A stretch of 33,710 nucleotides of DNA from the NCBI GenBank assembly GCA_021804655.1, contig JAJZHE010000010.1:1-33710 (forward strand), written 5' to 3'. The position numbers and the translations under genes are program-made. Each line of letters opens with the position of its first letter. Positions within the stretch are counted from its first letter, which is position 1. This document shows positions 8,913 through 16,356 of the stretch, one piece after another. The DNA comes from Acidobacteriota bacterium. Lineage in GTDB: Bacteria; Acidobacteriota; Terriglobia; Terriglobales; Acidobacteriaceae. The notes beneath the pieces were generated by a model. The model made no database searches. It saw only the letters and a list, made by a program, of their open reading frames with translations, and had not been told where the DNA came from.

Positions 8913-9971
8913 TCAGCGAAAGTGCTCCCAGCCCAGCGCAGCGAGCGTTTGGCGCTGACCATCTTGCAGCAGGGTCACAACCGGTTGCCCGCGGCGCGAA
9001 GCCAGCACACGCCCGATAACAGTGACAGGCGCGCCGACCAGTGTACGCGGCAGACGAAGGCCGGACGGCGTCGTGAACAGCAACTCGTAATCTTCGCCAC
9101 CATGCAATGCCTGATCGAGCGAAGCCCCCGGACCAAGCGGAATCCGCTCGGCATCGATCTCGATGCGAACGCCGGATGCAAGCGCAAGATGAGACAGTTC
9201 CGTCGAAAGTCCATCGGAGATATCCAGCGCAGCCGTCGCCAAAGCGCGACGGCGAAGGGCCACTCCCTGAGCGATGCGCGGCGCGGGATAGAGATGCGGC
9301 CGATTTTCCTCTCCGCCATCAACTTTGCTGCCAGCCTGCTTGATTTTGCTGCCAGTCTGCTTGATGCGTGTAAACCGGCGAGGATGCGCGGCCAGCGAAG
9401 CCAGCTCTGCGGCGGCACCACCAAGCGAGCCGGTCACGCACACCCGATCCCCTGCCCGCGCACCGGAACGCAACAGTGCGCGTCCACGAGGAACAACCCC
9501 GGTCAGCACAATATCGGCGAAAGCCAGCGGAGACTGGGCAAGATCGCCGCCGGCCAGTGCGACCCCATGCCGCGCAGCAAGCGCGAGAAAGCCATCCAGA
9601 AAGCGCCCCAGCCAGCTTGTGCCGCGCGATGAGCTGCGAGTGAGCTCCACAGGCAGGGCAAGCGAAAGAAACGCTGCGACAGGCTGTGCCCCCATCGCCG
9701 CCAGGTCACTCAGCCCGCGAGCCAGCGTGCGATGTCCAATCGACTCCGGAGGGTGCCAATCCAGGCGAAAGTGACGATCGGCGATGGAAAGATCGGTCGT
9801 GACGGCCAGTTCTTCGCCGTGGCGAGGGCGCAGCAAGGCGCAGTCGTCGCCAATCCCGAGAGCTACGCGTGCGTTTGGCAACCTGGCCGCTCGACTCCGA
9901 ATCAAGCGAAGGATATCCAACTCGCCCACGGACTCCGCCTGAGCCGTCGCATTGCGGAGAAGATGCGCCAT
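8913..9971 (-). CDS. thiL: Thiamine-monophosphate kinase
   Basis: A protein of about 352 residues that phosphorylates thiamine monophosphate to thiamine pyrophosphate with ATP, the last step of cofactor synthesis. It shows the PurM/ThiL fold signatures: GELDILRLI near the start, the metal/ATP site VALGIGDDCALL, DLSIADRHFR, GLSDLAAMGAQPVA, AGGDLAQSP, LDISDGLSTEL and GEDYELLFT. The start is uncertain. ATG 9971 leads straight into the conserved N terminus, ATG 10013 is an alternative, and the frame is open to 10121; none has a strong ribosome site. A lysine-rich loop near residues 200-215 is lengthened by a tandem duplication (see 9324-9365). No TPP-riboswitch-like structure was recognised upstream. 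Confidence 0.93.
   Translation of the reverse strand: MAHLLRNATAQAESVGELDILRLIRSRAARLPNARVALGIGDDCALLRPRHGEELAVTTDLSIADRHFRLDWHPPESIGHRTLARGLSDLAAMGAQPVAAFLSLALPVELTRSSSRGTSWLGRFLDGFLALAARHGVALAGGDLAQSPLAFADIVLTGVVPRGRALLRSGARAGDRVCVTGSLGGAAAELASLAAHPRRFTRIKQTGSKIKQAGSKVDGGEENRPHLYPAPRIAQGVALRRRALATAALDISDGLSTELSHLALASGVRIEIDAERIPLGPGASLDQALHGGEDYELLFTTPSGLRLPRTLVGAPVTVIGRVLASRRGQPVVTLLQDGQRQTLAALGWEHFR
9324..9365. repeat. Two tandem 21-bp copies inside thiL
   Basis: The unit TTTGCTGCCAGCCTGCTTGA(T) occurs at 9324-9344 and again at 9345-9365 with one C-to-T change. It is read in frame by thiL as IKQAGSK and IKQTGSK, so the loop is longer by seven residues without a frameshift. Confidence 0.9.
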
Positions 9972-10206
9972 AACAGCAGGATAGCGCCCCTGCCCGCAGG
10001 CATGGCCAGCCATCTCAAAAACGCAAATCCTGCCCCGTAGGCAGTGCAAAATGGAACTTGAGCAGGAAAACAAAAGGAGCTTCGGACGGTTTAGCTCAAT
10101 ATCTGCATTAAAATAGGACAAGCACGCGATCCGAGCACATGCCCTTTTCGGGCCGATACGTTGAGTGCGCGTTCCAAAATCATCCAGGGAGTCTGCGAGT
10201 TCAGCT

Positions 10207-11154
10207 ATGCTGCATAAACGCCATTACATTCTGTTTGTTTCGCGGGATGACGATGGCCGCGTTCGCAAGATTCCCGTGCCCATGCATTACTTTTACGGTT
10301 TTGTGGCAGCGGCGCTGGTGGGGGCTTTCACCATCATGGGGCTGGCCGGCTCGTACACGCGCATGCTGCTGAAGACAGAGAGCTTCAACCAGATGCGCCA
10401 GGAGCGCGAGCAACTGCGGCAGAATTACCGGCAGATGGCGCAGATCGCTCATGACCGTGATGTCCAGGTCGCCTCACTGGGCGCGATTGCCGGAGAAGTT
10501 TCTACGATCTACGGCCTGAAGTCCAATCACGGACCCTCACGGCAGGCGAATCCGACACCGGCCTCGCTGGCTCTGGCCGACACCATGAGTCCGCAGCAGG
10601 TCAAACAATCCTTCGACGAGTTTTATGCTTTGCGGACGCAGGCGCTCAGCGGAAAGGTTGCGCGCGCCCTGGAAACTGGCCTCGACCCCGACGTCGTAAG
10701 CGGGCTGAATGACTGGACGCAGCTTGCCGACGTACCGTCGATGTGGCCGGTCGAAGGGCCTGTCACCTCCAGCTTTGGGGAGCGTGTCGATCCATTCAAC
10801 GGCGAGGGAGAGTTCCACACCGGCATCGATATCTCCGCACCAAGCGGAACACCCGTGCGCGCAACCGGCGATGGCGTCGTACAGTTGGCGGGTGAAGAAT
10901 CCGGCTACGGTCGCCAGATCGTCCTCGATCACGGCCATGGCGTCAGGACAACGTATGGACATCTGTCGGCGATCGGTGTCATGCCCGGTCAGTCGGTGAC
11001 GCGAGGACAGATTATTGGCTATGTTGGACGTTCGGGGCGCGCAACTGGACCGAATCTGCACTATGAGGTGCGCATCAACAATGTGCCCGTCAATCCTCAC
11101 AAATACCTGCGATTGACCTATGAGCAGGCCAGCGCGGAGTATCAACAGAAGTGA
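10207..11154 (+). CDS. M23-family peptidoglycan endopeptidase-like protein
   Basis: A 315-residue membrane-anchored protein. After a short cytoplasmic stretch a transmembrane segment (about residues 28-50, FYGFVAAALVGAFTIMGLAG) is followed by a coiled-coil-like region (QMRQEREQLRQNYRQMAQ) and a C-terminal LytM/M23 domain. The zinc motif HTGID gives H204 and D208. YGHLS has H252, and GPNLHYEVR has H285. In the usual HxH motif the first His is Asn (N283). The layout resembles the NlpD/MepM-like factors that cut peptide cross-bridges or activate amidases. The start at 10207 (MLHKRHYIL) is preferred because it begins the conserved basic-hydrophobic N terminus; an in-frame ATG at 10165 is possible. 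Confidence 0.88.
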   Translation: MLHKRHYILFVSRDDDGRVRKIPVPMHYFYGFVAAALVGAFTIMGLAGSYTRMLLKTESFNQMRQEREQLRQNYRQMAQIAHDRDVQVASLGAIAGEVSTIYGLKSNHGPSRQANPTPASLALADTMSPQQVKQSFDEFYALRTQALSGKVARALETGLDPDVVSGLNDWTQLADVPSMWPVEGPVTSSFGERVDPFNGEGEFHTGIDISAPSGTPVRATGDGVVQLAGEESGYGRQIVLDHGHGVRTTYGHLSAIGVMPGQSVTRGQIIGYVGRSGRATGPNLHYEVRINNVPVNPHKYLRLTYEQASAEYQQK

Positions 11155-11238
11155 GCGCTTCGGTCTGACCGGAGCTTCCGGGATCACGAAAAAACTCAAC
11201 CCTGCCGAAGCCTGCCTGGCGTCATTCGTTGCCGTTGC

Positions 11239-12000
11239 TCACTCCGGCTTGTGTCTCTTCTCCGCGCGCCGCAACAGAAATCCCACGGACTGCATTCCTG
11301 TCGCCGCCACAATGCAAGCGGCAACCACGGCGACGAATTGCGCCTTCTGTTTCTCCATCGTCTGGTATCCGATTCCATGCGCCGCAGCCAGCGCAAAAGC
11401 CGCATAATTCCATCGCTGCAACCGTTTCCATCCCGGCGTACCCAGACGACGCAGCGCCCAGTCGCTGGAAGTGGCCAGCAGTGCCAACACAACGAGCGCG
11501 CTGCCCAAACCCGTAAAGTTGTTGAAGCCAAAAAGATCATGCCGCAGCGGCAACCAGTGCCCATGCTCCTGCGGGCCATAGACGTAATAGAGCCACGGCC
11601 GTCCCCGCAGGTGAACGCACTGTCCCACTCCCGTATGCAGCAGCGCCAGTGCGCCGGCCCATATCCCAAGATCGCGGCGCAGATCGCTCGATACCGGATT
11701 CCGCCTGCCCGTCAGCACATTCCAGGGGCCTGTCATCAGCGATAAAGCCAGCAGAGCGATCGCCACATACGCCGTTGCAAAGCTCAGTCGCGTGATCGGA
11801 TCGGGATATGGCCGCGTGCAGTCAAGTACAGCTACTGTCGTCCCGCTCAGCAACGCCAACGGCAGATGATGCCGCACCAGCCTTCGCCGCATCCGCTCAA
11901 CTGCTGCTCGCGGGCGAAGAACCACTCGCTCGTCACGCAGAGTCTGCCGCCCGCGCGCATCCATGCCATGGTCTTCCATTCGACACATCCCAGATACCAC
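11239..12000 (-). CDS. Ferric reductase-like transmembrane heme protein (YedZ/MsrQ-like)
   Basis: A protein of up to 253 residues with about six hydrophobic segments. LGIWAGALALLHTGVGQ and the ending RLGTPGWKRLQRWNYAAFALAAAHGIGYQ match the ferric-reductase-like transmembrane domain, in which His residues in the helices bind b-type heme. The R-LG-WKRLxRxxY motif is shared with YedZ/MsrQ. No MsrP-like partner gene lies next to it, so methionine-sulfoxide repair is not supported by context; electron transfer across the inner membrane is the safer statement. The start is unclear: ATG at 12000, 11988, 11979, 11964 or 11892 are all in frame, and the first membrane segment begins after the last of these. 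Confidence 0.72.
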   Translation of the reverse strand: MVSGMCRMEDHGMDARGRQTLRDERVVLRPRAAVERMRRRLVRHHLPLALLSGTTVAVLDCTRPYPDPITRLSFATAYVAIALLALSLMTGPWNVLTGRRNPVSSDLRRDLGIWAGALALLHTGVGQCVHLRGRPWLYYVYGPQEHGHWLPLRHDLFGFNNFTGLGSALVVLALLATSSDWALRRLGTPGWKRLQRWNYAAFALAAAHGIGYQTMEKQKAQFVAVVAACIVAATGMQSVGFLLRRAEKRHKPE

Positions 12001-12189
12001 AGACAGATTACCCCATGGTGCGACTTCAACCGGAGATCCACGGCTTGCTCACACGATAGGGCAATGGTGCGGCAGGCTGATTCATTCAGAGCAGAAGCAA
12101 GGAGCAAAGCACTCTGGGTGTCCATGAGCAACCGCCGACGAAGAAATGCAGCGATCTCACCAGTGCATATCTGCGGCTTGCCGACGACG

Positions 12190-14229
12190 CTACCCAGCAT
12201 CCCCGCGGCAGATCGCCACAATCGCCGGACCGTAGTGATCCACTTTCGCCGGGCCGATCCCATGCACCGAACCGAGCGCGGCAAGACTTCGCGGCCCAGC
12301 CAAAACCACGTTTTGCAGCGTCGCATCCGTCAGCACAAAAAAGGCCGGCTTGCCCGCAGTCGCTGCCTCGGCCTTGCGCCATGCCCGCAGCCGGCTGTCC
12401 AACTCCGCCTGCGCAGGCGTCAACTTCACATGCGCACCATTGCCCCTGCCAGGAGCCGCATTCGACGACTGCGGCTTCTGGCGGCGCACAGCCGCACCCC
12501 GCGAAGCACTCTCCTCGTTCGCGCGCAGAAAGACGGTCAGCGGCTCCGCCTCGGTCCAGTTTCGCCCTTCATGCGTCAGCGCCACCTTGCGAAAAGTCAC
12601 CTCCCGACCCTCCGGACTCTTCCACGATTCCACTGTCAAATTGACCAGGCCAGCCCGAGCCAACCCATCCAGCAGCATGTCAAAGACGCGTCGCTCTCCC
12701 TCCACACCTGACTCCGTCTGCAGCCGCCCTGCTGATCGCGATCCGCTCGCTTGCAGCTCTCGCAAAATCCGCCGCAGTTGCCGCGCCTCATCCGGACCTG
12801 ACTCCACAAACGGCACTGCCTCTGCCGTCTCAGGAGAGCAAAAATCGCAGTGCCCACAGGGTGATCCCGGCTTGTCGCCGAAATGCCGCACCAACGCCGA
12901 CATCCGGCACTGTGCCGTCTCCGCAAACGCCACCATGTCGCCCAACTGCACCCTCCGGTGCTCTCTTTGCGTCTGATATTCCGCGCGCCATTGATCCGCA
13001 TCCTGCTTCCGCAGCAAGCCTCGCACTCGACCCTGCACATCGAATGCCGCCACCCCCTGCGCCGCCAGCTTGTCCATCGCCCGTCCAAACATTGCGGGAT
13101 CCATCTTCAGCTTTGCCCACACATCCTCCGGCTCCTGAAATTCCTCCGTCAGTGCTCGACCCACGCGCGCCAGTTCCTCCACCGCCGGATAATCGCGATC
13201 AAAGAAACTCTCATGCATCTTGCGGTCGGCAAAACTGTGCAGCAGAATGGCCCGCGATCGATGCCCATCGCGCCCAGCTCGCCCCACCTCCTGGTAATAC
13301 GCCTCCACTGACCCCGGCAGCGCTGCATGCATCACGGTGCGCACATCCGCCTTGTCGATCCCCATCCCAAATGCAATGGTAGCCACCACGACCTGCACTT
13401 CCCCGGCCTGGAAGCCCCGCTGCACGCGCTCCCGCACCGCCGGACTCAGCCCCGCATGATAAGCAGCGGCAGGAAACTGCCCATTGAATATCTCTGCCAT
13501 CTCCTCGGCCGCCTTGCGCGATGGCGCATACACGATCGCGGGCCGCGTCTCCGCCGCCTTCAGATATTTCCCAATGAAATCGTTGCGCTGAGGCTTCGAC
13601 ATCTCGACGATTTCCAGCGCCAGGTTCTCCCGGCGAAAACCATGCACAAACAGCGCCGGTTCCACCAGCCGCAGTTGCGTCACAATGTCCTGCTGCACCC
13701 GCGGCGTCGCCGTCGCCGTCAACGCAATAATCGGCGCTGGACGCAACAAGGGCAGCCACTCGCCCAGCGTCCGGTAGTCGGGACGAAAATCGTGTCCCCA
13801 CCCGGAAATGCAGTGCGCTTCATCCACTGCAATCAGTGCCGGCGTCCGTCGCGCCAGCATCTCCGGAAACCCCGGCACCCGTAATCTCTCGGGCGCGATA
13901 AACAGAAATTGCAGCGTGCCATCCAGATACTCCCTGCACGCCTGCCGCGCTGCCTCGCGCGACAGCCCGGAGTGGATGCACGCCGCCCGCAGACCATGCG
14001 ATGCCAGTCGTGTCGCCTGGTCGTCCATCAGCGCAATCAGCGGACTGACCACCAACGCTGGGCCGCCACGCGCGAGCGCCGGCAACTGATAGCAGATGCT
14101 CTTCCCCGCTCCGGTCGGCATCACCAGCAGCGCGTCGCGACCGCCAGCCACAGCATGGCAGACCGCTTCCTGATTCTCTCGGAATCCCGAAAATCCAAAT
14201 GTGCTTTTAAGCAGTGAAACCAGGTCCAT
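12190..14229 (-). CDS. recQ: ATP-dependent DNA helicase RecQ
   Basis: A 679-residue superfamily-2 3'-5' helicase acting in recombination and replication-fork repair. Seen in order: motif 0 FGFSGFRENQ, Walker A MPTGAGKS (K43), Walker B DEAH (136-139) followed by the RecQ loop CISGWGHDFRPDY, ALTATATP, VATIAFGMGIDKADVR and QEVGRAGRDG. A four-cysteine zinc region (CRMSALVRHFG...CGHCDFC) and a winged-helix region follow. The end (LRAWRKAEAATAGKPAFFVL and SVHGIGPAKVDHYG) is an HRDC domain. All key motifs are intact. The length is slightly above the usual 600 because of a linker before the HRDC domain. Confidence 0.96.
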   Translation of the reverse strand: MDLVSLLKSTFGFSGFRENQEAVCHAVAGGRDALLVMPTGAGKSICYQLPALARGGPALVVSPLIALMDDQATRLASHGLRAACIHSGLSREAARQACREYLDGTLQFLFIAPERLRVPGFPEMLARRTPALIAVDEAHCISGWGHDFRPDYRTLGEWLPLLRPAPIIALTATATPRVQQDIVTQLRLVEPALFVHGFRRENLALEIVEMSKPQRNDFIGKYLKAAETRPAIVYAPSRKAAEEMAEIFNGQFPAAAYHAGLSPAVRERVQRGFQAGEVQVVVATIAFGMGIDKADVRTVMHAALPGSVEAYYQEVGRAGRDGHRSRAILLHSFADRKMHESFFDRDYPAVEELARVGRALTEEFQEPEDVWAKLKMDPAMFGRAMDKLAAQGVAAFDVQGRVRGLLRKQDADQWRAEYQTQREHRRVQLGDMVAFAETAQCRMSALVRHFGDKPGSPCGHCDFCSPETAEAVPFVESGPDEARQLRRILRELQASGSRSAGRLQTESGVEGERRVFDMLLDGLARAGLVNLTVESWKSPEGREVTFRKVALTHEGRNWTEAEPLTVFLRANEESASRGAAVRRQKPQSSNAAPGRGNGAHVKLTPAQAELDSRLRAWRKAEAATAGKPAFFVLTDATLQNVVLAGPRSLAALGSVHGIGPAKVDHYGPAIVAICRGDAG

Positions 14230-14410
14230 GGCGACTCTTCCATGGTGACATGTCCAGCACAGAAACGGACAGGAGCGCAGGAGATCCCAACCGATGAAGT
14301 TTCAGCCAGCAGCACGATCCAGAGCCGCTTGAGACTGTGCTCGGCGCAAGCAATATCCGAAAAATGAAGATTATTCAGCAGATGCCGAGGCTCTGTTCTC
14401 CATGCTCATG

Positions 14411-14442
14411 GAAGAAAAATCCGCAGCGAGTTTCTGCGGATT
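14411..14442 (-). terminator. Rho-independent terminator of tRNA-Val
   Basis: On the minus strand AATCCGCAG, a 7-base loop and CTGCGGATT form a 9-bp perfect stem, followed directly by a T-rich run (TTTCTTCC). It stands about 45 bases after the tRNA and would end its transcript before recQ. Confidence 0.8.
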
Positions 14443-14487
14443 CGTTACCAGCTTGGACTAGGAGAAAGCGCAGGAATTTGGGGAATA

Positions 14488-14564
14488 TGGTAGGCACGAG
14501 GAGACTCGAACTCCTGACCTCTACCGTGTCAAGGTAGCGCTCTAACCAACTGAGCTACGCGCCT
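14488..14564 (-). tRNA. tRNA-Val (anticodon GAC)
   Basis: Read on the minus strand, the acceptor AGGCGCG pairs with CGTGCCT (one G-T pair). The D-arm is GCTCAGTTGGTTAGAGC. The anticodon stem CTACC/GGTAG holds the loop TTGACAC with anticodon GAC, which decodes GUC. The T-arm is AGGAGTTCGAGTCTCCT. The discriminator is A, and CCA is encoded at 14488-14490. All parts of the cloverleaf are present, so the gene looks functional. Confidence 0.97.
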
Positions 14565-14581
14565 GTTGCACCTGCTCCTCC

Positions 14582-14587
14582 AGTGTA
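14582..14587 (-). promoter_or_regulatory. Possible -10 box of the tRNA-Val promoter
   Basis: TACACT on the minus strand lies 17 bases before the tRNA 5' end, at a distance that fits a short 5' leader. No convincing -35 box is seen at 16-18 bases upstream, so this is weak. Confidence 0.35.
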
Positions 14588-14665
14588 GCGCATTTGTTGC
14601 GGTTCCGGGTGCGGCAGCCACGCCAGAGCGGCGACGGGAAATGGGATCGTGTAACATGCTGGGGT

Positions 14666-15340
14666 ATGGGTACGAGCGGGGAAATTTCGGGCCTGAGTGT
14701 CGCCACGATTCCCGGGGAACGGCGCATCAGTCCACTGCGCACCGCGCCGAACCTGCTGACCATGGTCCGCATTGCGCTGACACCTCTGCTCGTCCTGGCG
14801 GTTCTGGAGCGACAGTATCAGGCAGCGTTTCTGATGTTTGCAATCGCGGCCCTGACCGACGCCATGGATGGGCTGCTGGCGCGCTGGCTGGAGCAGCGCA
14901 CCCGCCTGGGCCAGTATCTTGATCCCATCGCCGACAAGATTCTGCTCAGTTCGCTTTTTCTCGTGCTCACGCGCATGGGCGTTCTGAAGACCGAGATCGC
15001 TGCCGTGGTCTTTGGTCGCGATATCGGCATGCTTTGCGTGGCTGCGATTCTCTACTTCAGCACCGGCCTGCGAGACTTTCATCCCACTCTGCTCGGCAAG
15101 GCGAACAGCCTGAGCCAGGTGCTGGCTCTCGGCATGGTACTGCTGAGCCGCATGACCGGCGCACTGGAGTTTGGAAGCTGGATTGGTGCCGGAGAGCGAA
15201 TTGCTCTCGATGCAACCATGCTGCTGACCATCATCTCCGGTTTCCACTACGCCCTGGTGGTCTCGCGTCGTATCGGCACCGTCTACGCAGAACATCCCCT
15301 TGGACCAATACCAGAGGCTCGTCGGGAACGCGCAGCATAG
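14666..15340 (+). CDS. pgsA: CDP-alcohol phosphatidyltransferase (PgsA-type)
   Basis: A 224-residue integral membrane enzyme. The motif from D65 (DAMDGLLARWLEQ) through G82 to D86 and D90 fits D-x2-DG-x2-AR-x8-G-x3-D-x3-D exactly, the metal-binding and catalytic signature of CDP-alcohol phosphatidyltransferases. The preceding TAPNLLTMVRIALTPLLVL is typical of PgsA, which makes phosphatidylglycerol phosphate from CDP-diacylglycerol and glycerol 3-phosphate. About five to six hydrophobic segments follow. The start at 14666 is chosen since an upstream ATG (14594) would add an arginine-rich stretch; the ribosome site is weak either way. Other CDP-alcohol transferases (cardiolipin-synthase type) cannot be excluded. 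Confidence 0.85.
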   Translation: MGTSGEISGLSVATIPGERRISPLRTAPNLLTMVRIALTPLLVLAVLERQYQAAFLMFAIAALTDAMDGLLARWLEQRTRLGQYLDPIADKILLSSLFLVLTRMGVLKTEIAAVVFGRDIGMLCVAAILYFSTGLRDFHPTLLGKANSLSQVLALGMVLLSRMTGALEFGSWIGAGERIALDATMLLTIISGFHYALVVSRRIGTVYAEHPLGPIPEARRERAA

Positions 15341-15352
15341 ACCACGCGTCAC

Positions 15353-15514
15353 TCACGACTCTTCTGCTTCGGCGGGCGCTTCCACCTCTTCCGCCGCGAT
15401 GTCTCGCAGCTCCGCAGCGTCAAAAATCTCGCCACAGTTCACACATTCCACAAACTCGGCGTCTTCCTCGCGGGAGACAAAACGGACTTGAAGATGCTTG
15501 CACGGGGTGTTCAT
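15353..15514 (-). CDS. Small possible zinc-binding protein (53 residues)
   Basis: A 53-residue acidic protein starting at ATG 15514. Residues C5, H7, C24 and C27 (CKH near the start, CVNC in the middle) could form a small zinc ribbon. The end is a Glu/Ala-rich tail. It converges with pgsA 12 bases away and is divergent from the ISC operon. A longer frame upstream (to 15925) crosses the iscR promoter and coding region and is not believed. Function unknown. Confidence 0.6.
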   Translation of the reverse strand: MNTPCKHLQVRFVSREEDAEFVECVNCGEIFDAAELRDIAAEEVEAPAEAEES

Positions 15515-15676
15515 AAGGTTTCGCGTCTTCACCAAAAGGAAAATGGTGTCTGTGCGCATGATTGTAAAGGGCGCAGAGGACGAGGGAAAGCTGGATTTTG
15601 CGAAAAATGCGAAAAAATTGCCGGAAATGGTTTTAGGGGAAACAAAAGGATTCGTCACCGAAAGATAGCGCCTCCA

Positions 15677-15705
15677 TTGAACTGCGACAAAAATAGTCCT
15701 ATACT
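15677..15705 (+). promoter_or_regulatory. Promoter of the isc operon
   Basis: TTGAAC (15677-15682), a 17-base spacer, and TATACT (15700-15705) match the sigma-70-type consensus at the ideal distance. Transcription would start near 15712 and leave a leader of about 90 bases before iscR. Confidence 0.75.
15686..15698 (+). promoter_or_regulatory. Candidate IscR operator in the isc promoter spacer
   Basis: GACAAAAATAGTC has GAC and GTC separated by seven A/T bases with TA before GTC. This is the core of the type 1 (Fe-S-bound IscR) site known from E. coli. It lies between the -35 and -10 boxes, where a bound repressor would block RNA polymerase. The outer half-site bases match less well, so the call rests on the core, the position and the adjacent iscR gene. 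Confidence 0.5.
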
Positions 15706-15802
15706 GGAAACAGGCGAATCCAGCCTGCATTCCGACCAGTTGTTCCGCTCCGGGGAAAGACTGGAATTGAAGCAGAATCGGATTGCTTCGAAGGACGCTT
15801 CC

Positions 15803-16264
15803 ATGCTGAGGTTGACGAAAAAAGCCGACTACGGGCTGATGGCGCTGAAGTATCTGGCCGAGCATCCGGATTCTGTTTCCGTGAGTGCGAAAGACATCGC
15901 AGACACCTATGGAATTCCCCCTCAATTGCTCGCCAAAGTGTTGCAGCGGCTGACGAAAGTGGGACTGCTACGCTCACATGCCGGGATGAATGGCGGCTAT
16001 GAGCTTTCGCGGGGCGCTCAGACGATTTCAGCCTTCGAAGTGATTCACGCGATCGACGGGCCGTTGTTCATTACCTCCTGCACCAAGGGAAGCAAGTCCT
16101 GTGATCTGGAACCAAGCTGCACCATCAAGGAACCGCTGGCGCGTGTCAACGATAGCATCGCCGGCGTGTTGAAGAGCATCAGTATTCATGACATGGCAGA
16201 TTTTGACGTCTCCGCCGGTCATGGCATGGAGTCCCAGCCGCTGGTCATGTTGACGCGTGCCTGA
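15803..16264 (+). CDS. iscR: Rrf2-family Fe-S cluster-sensing regulator IscR
   Basis: A 153-residue regulator. The N terminus MLRLTKKADYGLMALKYLAE and the winged helix through GMNGGYELSRG are typical of Rrf2 proteins. Three cysteines, C93, C100 and C106, in SCTKGSKSCDLEPSC sit where the [2Fe-2S] cluster of IscR is bound (C92, C98, C104 in E. coli). The fourth E. coli ligand, His three residues after the last Cys, is Lys here (K109). The start at 15803 is set by the conserved N terminus. It is the first gene of the isc operon, with the iscS start 92 bases downstream, and probably represses the operon when clusters are plentiful. Confidence 0.9.
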   Translation: MLRLTKKADYGLMALKYLAEHPDSVSVSAKDIADTYGIPPQLLAKVLQRLTKVGLLRSHAGMNGGYELSRGAQTISAFEVIHAIDGPLFITSCTKGSKSCDLEPSCTIKEPLARVNDSIAGVLKSISIHDMADFDVSAGHGMESQPLVMLTRA

Positions 16265-16356
16265 CTGGGTTGATGCCAGACGGAGATATTTTGTAAACGA
16301 CGCGGAAAAGCGTACCGCTGTATGAGCTAAGCAGAAAGAGTGGAGAGGAATACGCA

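Noticed and set aside
9972-10206. TPP riboswitch upstream of thiL
   Set aside because: The conserved CUGAGA and ACCUGA-like elements with the expected stems were not found; thiL is often unregulated by TPP riboswitches.
11866-12711. A 281-codon plus-strand frame across the recQ 3' end
   Set aside because: Arg/His/Pro-rich composition, overlaps recQ motifs on the other strand, no family recognised.
14230-14410. An integration site or island next to tRNA-Val
   Set aside because: No integrase, no duplicated tRNA 3' end and no change in gene type were seen around the tRNA.
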